Shown piece by piece: positions 27,801 to 35,458 of a stretch of DNA of 64,000 bases (positions are counted from its first letter, which is position 1; every line of letters begins with the position of its first letter). A model generated the notes under the pieces. It saw nothing but the letters and a program-made list of their open reading frames with translations. It did no database searches and was not told the DNA's origin. Source of the stretch: Pieris napi (taxonomy: Eukaryota; Arthropoda; Insecta; Lepidoptera; Pieridae); NCBI RefSeq assembly GCF_905475465.1, contig NC_062248.1:8060001-8124000 (forward strand), in the 5' to 3' direction. Made by a program: the position numbers and the translations under genes.

Positions 27801-30800
27801 CTTATTAAATCATCTTTTTAGCATTCCTTCTCGGATCAGTGGTTGCTGCTGTATCACCAGCGGTGGTCGTCCCGTGTTTATTCCGCCTAAGAAGTAAAGG
27901 TTACGGGGTGTCCAAAGGTATACCCACCCTTGTCCTCGCCGTGTCCGGAGTTGACGATGCCATCAGTGTTGCTATATTTGGTATTCTGGCGTCTATAATG
28001 TTCTCAAGCTCCTCGGTCACAATGAATATTATACAGGTAAACATTAATTTAACATTTTCAACTTTTCAACACCAACTCATCAAACATCAAAATTCAACAA
28101 GCAATGCTAGTAATTAGAATGAAAGTGACTATGGTAAACTGAATTTTTTAACATAAAAATTCCAAATAATAATTAGTATAGAAACTAACATTAGTTTAAT
28201 TAAAGCAGAGAGAGATACGATAAAATTCTTCAAATGTTTTGGAATTGGGATAAGTCAATACGTAAAAAGTTAGGTTGTTTTGGACAATTATATGTCGCAC
28301 ATCTCTTATTCGATCAGCAAAATTCAAGAAGTATGGTCTTTATACGCGAGTATTCACACCATTCAATCGCAGGTACTTGCAATGCAAAAACATCGCAACA
28401 GTTAATCACGGAAAATTTAGTTCTTTGTATCGTTTCCATTATGCGGTGACCATGGCCAAAGCGCCTTAGAAATGACCACACGTTTTCATTGAACTTGTAC
28501 ATTTATAACTTTACTAGGGCAATGATTGCATACTGATCAGTTTAACACATGACGTAGTATGTAGCGTGACAGAAGCAAATCATAATTGTACAGAATGATT
28601 TGTTTTTACAATATATATAAATGATCATGATTGTTTTTTTTTTAATTTTCGAAATTGGAACTTTTAATTGTTTACGCTTGTATTATTTGTTGATAACCGA
28701 GAATGAATAAGAAATTATACCCGTACCTCGATGTCTTTTATCACAATGGAGCATGTTTCCACCTACACCGTATATGTTTATAAAGTTGTATGAGATGTCT
28801 TTGAGGCCACCAACACAGTCGTGAACCTACTGGCAGTGTATGGCACGCGCGGTACCACTTATCACCATTTAAGCCTCCTGCTAGTTTACAACAAGGAACA
28901 TCATTTGCATAATTTCACAAAAAAATAATTAATAAAACAGAAACTGAAGCAAAATGTATACATGTTAAAATAAACATTGATCGCAATAGCTGCAATTCAA
29001 AGGTATAGGTAACAGTAACAAAAAGTAAAAAAAAAATATTAAATTAATAACACCTAAGTACACAAACTGAAACGTTCAACAACAAAATTTATATAGTTCT
29101 TAATAATACACAATTATTTTTCCTTCATATTTCATTAATAACAATGGGAAGAATAATTTACTTATTATGATAGGTTACAAAACGGGTTTGGTTAAAATTT
29201 CGTCATTCGAATTTTCACTTGTATTTCTTTTAATTATATAAACACGTGGTGCGGTTAAAATTTAAGAAAACGCCTTGTCATTTCAGGGTCCGCTTAGCGT
29301 AATCATTGGAATCGCCTTTGGGGTGCTCTGTGGTTACCTGATCAAATACATTCCGGAACGGAACGATGCGTTTTTGGTACCTTTGCGAGTGCTGTTATTG
29401 CTCACTGGAGGCCTCGCTTCTATATTTGGCTCGGAAGAAATTGGTTGGGGTGGTGCTGGTAAGTTTATACATCTCTCTACACACACAGCTACTTTAAACC
29501 AAAATATTTTAATATATGTATAATCAATTTAAATATGAAAGTTACAAATATATTATAGAATATTGTAAAGAGTTAATATAACGAAGTTTTGATAAGACAG
29601 TATTATTTTTATTAAAATAAAATCGTGATTATGTTTGAATACATTATTTTACGGTTAAGATCTTGGTACTTTTAGATGATTTCGTTCTAATATCGGATAT
29701 TGCTTATAATTTAAAACTTCACATAAATAAACCAAAACTGAAATTGTTAATTCATTTCTATATGTTGCGTCAAAATATAACTTATATAATTTAATTCACA
29801 TACAGCATAATAAAGATATACCATATGAGTTTAGACCACATATAACAAATTACTTATTTGCCTAAATAGAGGTCGGATGAAATTGTTAAAAAGAACGCAC
29901 AATAATCCATATCAAATAAACATGCAAATGTCTAATTATAATTTAAATGATTTATTATGTCATATTCAATCTTAGTATCTCAAAATTTATAATCTAAGAA
30001 CAAACGTGTATCAGTACCAAGTTTGTATAAAATCGTTTTCGCACTTTCCAGAAGTGTAAAATCGATTAAAAGTAAACCGCCATGTCTTTGCTGAGTGATC
30101 GTAAAAATTGTTTGGACTCGCATACGAACACTGATTGTTTTCCTCGCCAAGCGTTGCCTTTCACTCAAACAATACATTGTTATAAGAATAGGAACGGAGG
30201 TGCAATAAAACAGAGAAAACATGGGATAACAATTATTTATCGAGATGTATTCATTGTTATGTGGATATAAAGTATAAAATCTAAGAATAAAAATTGTCAC
30301 TGGTCAGATAAAACCTATGAAAAATATTTTCCAAGTTATACTTCTTTTGACGCGTTAGGCAAAAATAATGGGAGTAAATTTTTATAATGCGCGCGCACAC
30401 CGTCACAAATAACAGACACCCTGAAGTTAGCTATAGTCAACATTTTAGTTTTTTTCTATTGTTAGTACCTATCGTTTTTTCTTCAAACGTAGAATACAAT
30501 TTTGAAAAGATTTTTCTCTTGTTACGCCAAAAAGGTATAACTTCTAAGTTTTTTTTAGAATTGTTGCAGGTATTTGACAGAATATCTTTATATAAATAAA
30601 TCCTCAGTGCTTGTCTATGTAATGTAAGTCAAAAAAGTGGATTCGAGAATGGTTTAGAATTTGATCCTCTTTTGGTATTTAAGACGGGTTGGGTCTGCTT
30701 GTTATGTATATTTTTATTTACAATACACTGGTATAAATAATACACTAAAGCAAAAGTTTTAATGTAGATGATTATAACATTACAGTAGTAGTTTTTAATT

Positions 30801-33800
30801 ATATGTATTTAAATATAAACAATACCAGAAAATTTCAGTTTGTTGAGATTTCTCTCTGGTAATCTACTTTCTAGATCAATCTTGATGATGTGTAAGTTAG
30901 AGATACTAGCACGTAGGGTAAATGTTATAGTTGAAAAATCATTGCCGAACGATCAAGTCTATCGCGGTAAAAATACACAATGTTTTACATAATATTTACT
31001 AATCGATTCCCACAATAGTCTGCTTTTACCTTTTTAAGATTTTGAAATTTAACTCGAACTATAAGGATATAAACGTACTATGAGTACGTAGATAGATAGT
31101 AGTAGATAGACACTTATAGAATGTAATGGGCTAATGGCCCTTAATACTTGCCTTTATCAATAAGAAACTTGCTCGTTAGTAAAAAAAATCGAAATAAGAA
31201 AAATTAAAAATGGAAGGCAAAGCATTATATTATTACAAATTATAACTAGCGGACCCGACAGAAGTTGTTCTGTAAAAAACAACACAAGGAACGCAAATCA
31301 TCTCATTGTTAATTCCCGAATATACTTAAATATTTTTTTTATCAAATCGGTTCATTAGAAGTTTAAGTACAAAGAGCAGAGAAGAATTTTATTTATAATA
31401 TATAATTAATAAGGATGACACACACATGTAGTAAAAAAATATGAATAAAATTAACAATAATTGTATTATAAATTCTAAGTAGATTTAATCGTACAAATTG
31501 TTATTTTTAGTTCTGAAATATGAATTGCAGGTCCCATGGCGGTTATAGCATTTTCATACGTCGCTTGTAAGAATTGGGTGGAACAAGGATGGGAGCTAGA
31601 CGATAACCCAGTGGCAACAGCAAACGAGATTTTCTGGATGTTCTTTGAACCAATGTTGTTCTCTATAACTGGGGCTCAAGTTGTGGTAAATATTTTTACT
31701 AGTTTAACCCATTTGCTTAGTATTAGGGTAAATTGAGTAACCCGATTTAGTGGAGCAGTTTAATCCGTTTTATATAGAAAGTTAGAGTCCTTCCAAGAAA
31801 GAGCGTACCCATTCTTAAATCTGGCAAAGCACTGGTGAGCCCTCTGGGGTTAAGAATGTCCATGGGTATCGCTTTACATCAGATGAGGCTACTGCCCGTT
31901 TCACTGTTCTATAAAAAAGTTCGTGTAGACAAGAATCGATTGTCAATACGTAAAATCTTATTGTTAATAGATAACAATAAGATTTTACGTATTTGAATTT
32001 TTTTGTAAGTTTTACAAATAAGTTGTATAACTTACTCTGTGGAAACGATTGATAGATACGTTGGATAGTTTCGGGTATTATAATTGATATTAAGATGAAA
32101 TAAATAAATTTTATGTTCCAATAATATTTAAATTAACATTAACATATAAAATACGTATTGTATAACAACTAAACTCTCTTTTCACCAAAACGTAAACACA
32201 ATTTGTCAGCAAGAGGTATGTACATATATAGTAAGAGTAATAGACATTTTTCTATTCGCGAAATATGTCCACCGAATTGAGTTACGGGTTCTCTCTCATT
32301 ATATATACGGGAATTACTTCAGACTGTCTCTCGCCGACCGCGATTACTATATTCGAATGCTATGTGAATTGAAAAATAAAATTAATTATAATTTCCATCA
32401 CAATAACACAAATAATACGAAATGATAATTAAAAAGAAATAAAATAAGAAAAGATAAAGGATGTAAATAAAAAACTAGTTTGTTCAAGACAATTTGAAGT
32501 ATTTTTATTATTTTAAATGTTTCCGTTTAGGTTTACTTTCTACTTTTATTATTTCCTGTTTTATGATATGTTATGTAAATGATTAATAATGTTTATATAT
32601 AAATATAAATAGATATATTAACGCCTGTATAAAAAATCTTGCAGATCGCTGATTTGCCCCCAAACTTAGTATTAGTTAGCGTGGGTATTCTTATGACATG
32701 TGTCATTCTACGGGCCATGGTAACAAGTGCTAGTGCGGTTTGCAGTAATTTAAATATGAAGGAAAAAATCTTCGTCGGATTTTCATGGATGGCGAAAGCT
32801 ACTGTACAGGTATGGAAATAAATATTTTTTGATTATATTTAATGAACACAACTCAACAAACCTATAGTGAACAAGTAGTTTAATAAATGTAAGTATTTTT
32901 CTCATTAACAGACAAATAGGCCACACTTACAACAGTTTCACTTCAAGATTTCTATTATTTTAATAATTGGAATAAAAAATACAATTTCAGGCCGCCCTGG
33001 CAACTGTTCCTTTGGACTACATCCGAAAGCTAGCAGGGAACAATGAGCCCTCTAGCGAATTGGTTTACTACGCTGATACGATTATCACTATCTGCATTCT
33101 CTCTATTATACTCACTGCGCCTCTTGGAGCCATCATCATCACGATAACGGGACCTCGTTTATTATCTAAGACGTCGAAACCGCCAGTTTTGGAAGGTTAG
33201 TTATTAAAAAACTTTACAACCAAAGTTAAATCTACCTTAGTAATATAGTGTCTAGAAAAAACTTAACCTGAATTCGTTAAAACATGGTCTCTTCGATCTA
33301 CTTGACTCGAGTTCGACAAAACGTTCTATACAGTTTATAAATAAGTGTTGTTGACCCAAATGATCTTGATAGGTTATAATGAAACTATTTTTCTTTTACA
33401 TATCATTTAATTTTATTTACATATTCAAGTATTTTATATTACATTAATATATTTACATTTAGTAAGAAAATCTTTGTGGAGATGTCTTTCTTGGATCATA
33501 TGCCTGTGTATTATTGGCTGTGTTATAAATGAAATGATTCGGATCCGACCCCGGGACGGCCGGGCTATTGTACTTTGGAGGATTGATATGACCATTTTGA
33601 TTATAATTATTTGGATACTGTCCAGTCATTGGGCGATTGGCATATGGATCTTGATAACTGGGACCATTTTGTCTGTAATCAACTCCATTTCCGTTTGTGC
33701 TTTGAGGTTGACTCAATATCAAGTTTCCCATTGGGTTGTAATTTGGATTATATGCACCACTTTGATGAGTAGGATTAGTGCTTGTTGGGTATTTCGAATT

Positions 33801-35458
33801 TGAATATTGATTTGGGTATCTTTGGTTACTATTTCCAAATGGATTATTCACGCCATACCCGGGATATGTTTGGGGTCTTCTGTTATCATATGTTGTTCCT
33901 ATTCCGTATTGTGAAGGATTAGTCATATTGGGATGTGTGAATTGTGGATTTGTTCCATAATTATTAGGTTGTTTGTTAGGAAATTGTACATTGGGAGTAG
34001 GACTATTGTTATACTGAAGTGTTTGTGTATTATGTCCATAATTATAGTTCTGATAACGATCAACATGACTCACGGAGCTCGAGCTAGATGAGTAGTTAGA
34101 ATTGTAAGGGAATTGACTTTTAGGAGGCGTTTGATAAGGTTTTGGATGGATTGGAATGTTTGTGGAAGAAGGATGGGTTGGATATGTTTGTGGGTAGTTT
34201 TGTGGAGGCAAGTTCGGGTAGGCCAACTTGGAAGCATTATTGCCATTATAAAAGGATTGTGAATTAGAATTGTAAGGGTATTGACTGTTAGGAAGTGTTT
34301 TATAAGGTTTTGGATGGATCGGAATGTTTGTGGAAGAAGGATGAGTTGGATATGTTTGTGGGTAGTTTTGTGGAGGCAAGTTCGGGTAGACCAACTTGGA
34401 ACCATTATTACCATTATAAAAGGATTGTGAATTAGAATTGTAAGGGTATTGACTGTTAGGAAGCTTTTGATAAGGTCCTTGACTGATTGGAAAGCTTGTG
34501 GGCGAAGAAGAATGAGTTGGATATGTTTGTGGATAGTTTTGTGAAGGCAAATTCGGGTAGCCAAACTTAGGAGCATTATTACTATTATAAAGGGGTTGTA
34601 AATTGTATTGGGGATTTGATGTCGTATAACCTGGATAAGCTTGTCGAGATTTCCTCCTCTTCTCTTCTATTGGAATATACAAATGCCGTCCTAGATTGTT
34701 TGAAATCAAATTTTTCTTCACATTACTTTTTAAATATCTTTCTTCAGGCACTCCCAGTTCCGGATAGTCATTTTGGTCTAATCTTCCAAGTCCCGAAGTA
34801 ACTGAACATTGCACTAATTGTAAAATAGCTACAGAAATATACACCACTTTTAAGGAGCACATTATGTTGACTAACGAATTCCGGTACGCTGCTGCGTATT
34901 AGCGGGTGTTATTTTCATAAATTATTTATCAATACACTTTGACCTTTTATCGCGAATTGTTTACGTAGTGGCATATTGCTCGATATATTTAATTCCTAAA
35001 ATTCGGCCATATCAATATATTCAAATCATATCAGCTCATATTTGATTGACATAGATTATACCCTCTAACTACTACTTCGGCGGTTTCACATATTTGGTCG
35101 CAGCCAGATAATATAAGCCCATGAACTTCCTAGATAAATGGACGTTAGCTATTCCTTTTTTATGTATGTGTATGTGTGTGTATTACGCATGTATGTGTGT
35201 GTGACTGATTGTGTATGTATTTGTAATTGACTCCCTTTCCTAACTTACCATATGACTGTTCCAGGTTGGCGTCGCTCACACAGGCCTTCGATTCGTGACA
35301 TTTCCATCATCGATGAAGAGGAGATTGCAGAACGTGATGCTGAAGTCAGTGGGGAACTACACCATTCACCACCAAGCACTCCTGACCCCACAACGAAAAT
35401 TCCCACAGCGTTCAGCACACCCAATCCCATAACAGTTCAACCGAACCATCGCACTTGA
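717..35458 (+). CDS. Nha: Sodium/proton antiporter, SLC9B (NHA) family
   Basis: Multi-spanning cation/proton antiporter of the CPA2-type NHA family (insect Nha, mammalian SLC9B1/2), expected in plasma or organelle membranes. Coding exons by splice site and phase: 16952-17151 (ATG 16973), 23823-23917, 25087-25186, 25892-26040, 26874-27105, 27452-27621, 27822-28036, 29287-29458, 31531-31685, 32645-32809, 32991-33195, 35265-35458 (TGA 35456-35458). They sum to 676 residues from ATG 16973. A hydrophilic N-terminus of about 165 residues holds a Cys/Trp-rich stretch (WWYACCQKCH; CPYPLCPSYR) just before the first membrane segment. About a dozen hydrophobic segments follow. The family ion-binding Asp pair is present as SGVDDAIS (Asp353-Asp354). 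The C-terminus is a short Ser/Thr/Pro-rich tail with acidic DEEEIAERD. Two alternative starts (717 and 20565) are described separately. A possible poly(A) signal is AATAAA at 35935-35940. The family is certain; the choice between Nha1 and Nha2 is not. Confidence 0.92.
900..1671. other. Intron sequence, nothing recognised
   Basis: Start of the roughly 16-kb first intron if the exon at 717-899 is real. AT-rich, with no ORF or repeat that can be supported. Confidence 0.5.
1672..2109. repeat. Palindromic MITE or foldback-like element with sub-repeats
   Basis: The ends are inverted copies: TATATGTCGCAGCCAACTAG at the left, and the reverse complement of TATATGTGGCAGCCAACTAG at the right. Inside both arms a motif of about 18-20 bases recurs (AGCCGTTTAACTAACAGCCT and variants, on both strands), giving a ladder of short inverted sub-repeats. 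There is no ORF. A clean target duplication could not be defined. It looks like a non-autonomous foldback or MITE element. Confidence 0.7.
2110..4038. other. AT-rich intron sequence with one small hairpin
   Basis: No exon seen. The only structure noted is a perfect 14-bp stem with a 3-base loop at 3386-3416 (GTGAATATAAAGTA and its complement), which may be chance in AT-rich DNA. Confidence 0.5.
4039..4478 (+). repeat. Left terminal inverted repeat
   Basis: Reverse-complement partner of 5874-6313. The match runs from AGATCCCGCT at the outer end to AATATTGCT at the inner end and stops abruptly on both sides. Confidence 0.9.
5021..5480. repeat. Possible MITE nested in the TIR transposon
   Basis: Left end GAAGTTAAACTTCTTTGGC and right end (reverse complement) GAAGTTATACTTCTTTAGGC form short imperfect inverted repeats about 460 bp apart. 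The right part is unusually GC-rich for the region (CTCGCTCGCGCACGCTCGG near 5372). The interior at 5060-5180 is almost pure A/T. The borders are tentative. Confidence 0.35.
5549..5767 (-). pseudogene. Remnant ORF in the transposon, acidic C-terminus
   Basis: A 72-codon ORF on the minus strand inside the TIR element. It has a Cys/Phe/Gly-bearing start (FEPENCGRFLDEYLKPVGF) and a very acidic tail (ETESDDEEDSEVEE) ending before a stop at 5549. No ORF continues upstream, so this is probably the C-terminal piece of a transposase or accessory protein left after deletion. I cannot assign the family. An acidic tail is also seen in unrelated proteins. Confidence 0.45.
5874..6313 (-). repeat. Right terminal inverted repeat
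   Basis: Inverted copy of 4039-4478. Its outer end AGCGGGATCT is followed by the TCTA target duplication. Confidence 0.9.
6314..12129. other. Long AT-rich intron stretch, mostly featureless
   Basis: No exon of the antiporter and no recognisable element was found. Two small ORFs stand out only weakly: a hydrophobic one at 8150-8368 (separate entry) and a 62-codon one at 10096-10284 without recognisable content. A dinucleotide TA run lies near 9316-9328. A somewhat more GC-rich patch at 11500-11700 has no supported function. Confidence 0.4.
8150..8368 (-). other. Unrecognised small hydrophobic ORF
   Basis: On the minus strand, 72 codons from ATG, opening about 11 codons further upstream, in a patch more GC-rich than its surroundings. 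The protein has two hydrophobic stretches that could span membranes (AGYIFNMFFGAVMALQCVLW in the middle) and a basic spacer (DTRRKY). It may be an isolated exon, a decayed receptor or transporter fragment, or chance. No splice partners or poly(A) signal were identified. Confidence 0.2.
12130..14385. mobile_element. Scrambled jockey-like non-LTR retrotransposon fragments
   Basis: A GC-richer block holding at least three decayed, oppositely oriented pieces of one jockey-like element. Plus strand 12161-12957: end of the endonuclease domain (DGHKPSLLDLLLTSHPENYQ), linker (FCQPSIPP near 12676) and part of the RT palm (LSSFLANRCI), with frameshifts. Minus strand 14130-12957: the same linker (FCQPSIPP), RT fingers (WKTASIHPIPKK; LSNYRPKAITSLFSKVMES), palm (SLDIAKAFVRVW in another frame) and the 3' tail. 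Plus strand 14125-14335: the RT catalytic strand (INDMLQLSNILCYADNSTGD), where the family YADD is YADN. Segments 13107-13300 and 14125-14320 are inverted copies of each other. The tail motif GTGTCCATGGGCGGCGG occurs on the minus strand near 12975 and 14385. All reading frames are broken. Confidence 0.85.
13606..14130 (-). pseudogene. Reverse transcriptase fragment, jockey-like
   Basis: The longest open piece of the mosaic, 174 codons on the minus strand. It covers the linker before the RT and the RT fingers. HPIPKK, NYRPKAITSLFSKVMESII and the ending LLRYLEGHEL are hallmark positions of jockey-clade RTs just before the FRxGRSTGD-type motif. The palm continues below 13606 in shifted frames and contains stops. 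It was never a host gene. Confidence 0.85.
14386..16951. other. AT-rich intron sequence before the first common exon
   Basis: Nothing coding was recognised. The acceptor for the exon at 16952 is CTTTCCAG ending at 16951. Confidence 0.5.
17152..20390. other. Antiporter intron, repeat-bearing
   Basis: No exon supported. It contains a fragment at 18225-18345 related to the jockey-like 3' tail (TCCATGGGCGGCG, CGCCTGCTCGTTTG) and a Helitron 3' end at 18711-18739. The rest is AT-rich and featureless. Confidence 0.5.
18420..18739 (+). mobile_element. Helitron 3' portion
   Basis: It ends in a 6-bp stem hairpin (GGCGGA-ACGAAG-TCCGCC, 18711-18728), then GGGTCAG and the terminal CTAG (18736-18739) followed by T, which is the standard Helitron 3' architecture. 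The 5' terminus was not defined, so the start coordinate is a guess. No Rep/helicase coding is visible. Confidence 0.6.
20391..20563 (+). promoter_or_regulatory. Candidate internal promoter and 5' UTR of the antiporter
   Basis: A local GC-rich island in an AT-rich intron. It has a palindromic E-box CACGTG (20391-20396), a TATA-like TATAAG (20443-20448) and a leader of about 90-120 bases. A minimal AUG-UAG start-stop element (20558-20563) lies one base before the ATG at 20565. It directly precedes a phase-matched alternative first exon, which supports a promoter here. No experimental evidence is available from sequence. Confidence 0.5.
20565..20647 (+). CDS. Nha: Alternative first coding exon of the antiporter
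   Basis: ATG 20565 opens 27 codons plus two bases, ending at a good donor (CACTG followed by GTAAGC). The exon leaves phase 2, exactly as the standard exon 16952-17151 does, so it joins exon 23823-23917 in frame. The joined protein would begin MSHSSLSHYDAYLPSDSSLE and continue into RNGRVSAQAEG, giving about 644 residues. The leader is acidic and Ser-rich and has no signal peptide. Alternative first exons are common in insect transporter genes. The GC content, TATA-like box and phase agreement support this one; transcript data would settle it. Confidence 0.6.
20648..23822. other. Antiporter intron with a tandem duplication
   Basis: No exon seen apart from the alternative exon before it. It holds the 179-bp tandem duplication at 21891-22248. 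An AC/ATAC-rich simple stretch lies near 23265-23330. An unassigned GC-richer patch with short hairpins lies near 23440-23520 (TCAGCATTATGCTGA). Confidence 0.5.
21891..22248 (+). repeat. Two-copy tandem duplication, 179-bp unit
   Basis: Copy 1 starts at 21891 and copy 2 at 22070 with ATCAATTGATTGATTCGTAA. The copies differ at roughly a dozen positions (for example TTATATTGCTACTAGG against TTTTATTACTACGAGG). No coding is present and no known element was recognised. Confidence 0.8.
23918..25086. other. Antiporter intron containing a MITE
   Basis: Only the MITE at 24426-24676 is recognisable. The remainder is AT-rich. The intron ends at the CCCCAG acceptor (25081-25086). Confidence 0.6.
24426..24676. 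mobile_element. GC-rich MITE with about 60-bp inverted repeats
   Basis: The left arm starts AATGCCCGCCTTCCACTGCG and the right arm is its reverse complement starting AATACCCGCCTTCCACTGCG. The match continues through CGGACTCCGCTA with about three differences in 60 bases. The 251-bp element has no coding capacity; the 122-codon minus ORF across it is fortuitous. The target duplication is unclear, so the superfamily is not assigned. Confidence 0.8.
28037..29286. other. Antiporter intron with a repeat fragment
   Basis: A fragment at about 28800-28895 (GCGGTACCACTTATCACC, AAGCCTCCTGCTAGTTT) resembles 3' tails of lepidopteran non-LTR elements. Otherwise there is nothing to report. Several small ORFs at 28230-28500 are overlapping frames without support. 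Confidence 0.4.
29459..31530. other. Antiporter intron, nothing recognised
   Basis: About 2 kb between exons. Opposed short ORFs around 29980-30300 overlap each other and show no domain. A simple AGATAG-type stretch lies at 31088-31110. Confidence 0.45.
31793..31912 (+). repeat. Retroelement 3'-tail fragment
   Basis: Carries the same tail found in the jockey-like mosaic: AAGAGCGTACCCATTCTTAA, GGTGAGCCCTCTGGGGTTAA, GTCCATGGGTATCGCTTTAC and a TTCTATAAAAAAG end. It is a 5'-truncated copy in an antiporter intron. Confidence 0.55.
31945..31993. repeat. Perfect 22-bp hairpin
   Basis: Arms 31945-31966 and 31972-31993 are exact reverse complements (AATACGTAAAATCTTATTGT at the start of the left arm) with a 5-base loop. 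It lies in the intron between exons ending at 31685 and starting at 32645. It could be a tiny MITE remnant or a replication-slippage palindrome. Confidence 0.8.
33412..33417 (-). terminator. Poly(A) signal of the nested gene
   Basis: AATAAA on the minus strand, about 42 bases after the stop codon of the nested secreted-protein gene. Confidence 0.6.
33459..34862 (-). CDS. Secreted Tyr/Pro/Asn/Gln-rich repeat protein
   Basis: Single-exon ORF of 467 residues on the minus strand. It begins with a plausible signal peptide (hydrophobic VVYISVAILQLVQCSV near residues 5-20). A charged segment with a possible dibasic processing site (EEKRRKSR, about residue 67) follows. Three tandem repeats of about 56 residues come next (about residues 90-260), each with YPNL, QNYPQTYPTH and NSQYPYNSNSQ. 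The C-terminal part is low-complexity, rich in Asn, Tyr, Pro, Gln and Ser, and contains no cysteine. No enzymatic domain is present. The composition resembles structural secreted proteins (cuticle, egg-shell, silk-associated or adhesive), but no family is recognised. The gene lies wholly in the last intron of the antiporter gene, on the opposite strand. Repeat units 2 and 3 are nearly identical in DNA, so copy number may vary. Confidence 0.8.
   Translation of the reverse strand: MCSLKVVYISVAILQLVQCSVTSGLGRLDQNDYPELGVPEERYLKSNVKKNLISNNLGRHLYIPIEEKRRKSRQAYPGYTTSNPQYNLQPLYNSNNAPKFGYPNLPSQNYPQTYPTHSSSPTSFPISQGPYQKLPNSQYPYNSNSQSFYNGNNGSKLVYPNLPPQNYPQTYPTHPSSTNIPIHPKPYKTLPNSQYPYNSNSQSFYNGNNASKLAYPNLPPQNYPQTYPTHPSSTNIPIHPKPYQTPPKSQFPYNSNYSSSSSSVSHVDRYQNYNYGHNTQTLQYNNSPTPNVQFPNKQPNNYGTNPQFTHPNMTNPSQYGIGTTYDNRRPQTYPGYGVNNPFGNSNQRYPNQYSNSKYPTSTNPTHQSGAYNPNYNPMGNLILSQPQSTNGNGVDYRQNGPSYQDPYANRPMTGQYPNNYNQNGHINPPKYNSPAVPGSDPNHFIYNTANNTQAYDPRKTSPQRFSY

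Larger units (their letters stand above)
33196..35264. other. Last antiporter intron, hosts a nested gene
   Basis: This intron of about 2.07 kb separates the membrane part of the antiporter from its C-terminal tail exon. Most of it is occupied by the minus-strand gene at 33459-34862. A TATGTGTGTG simple repeat lies at 35165-35215 before the CCAG acceptor. Confidence 0.85.

Noticed and set aside
28234..28502. Overlapping ORFs on both strands in an antiporter intron
   Set aside because: Three mutually overlapping short frames, no domain, no splice sites; the antiporter reads straight from 28036 to 29287.
33474..33803. 109-codon plus-strand ORF
   Set aside because: Antisense shadow of the repetitive secreted-protein gene; composition follows from its codons.
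34070..34576. 168-codon minus-strand ORF
   Set aside because: Alternate frame of the tandem repeats in the 467-residue gene; no signal peptide and no independent features.
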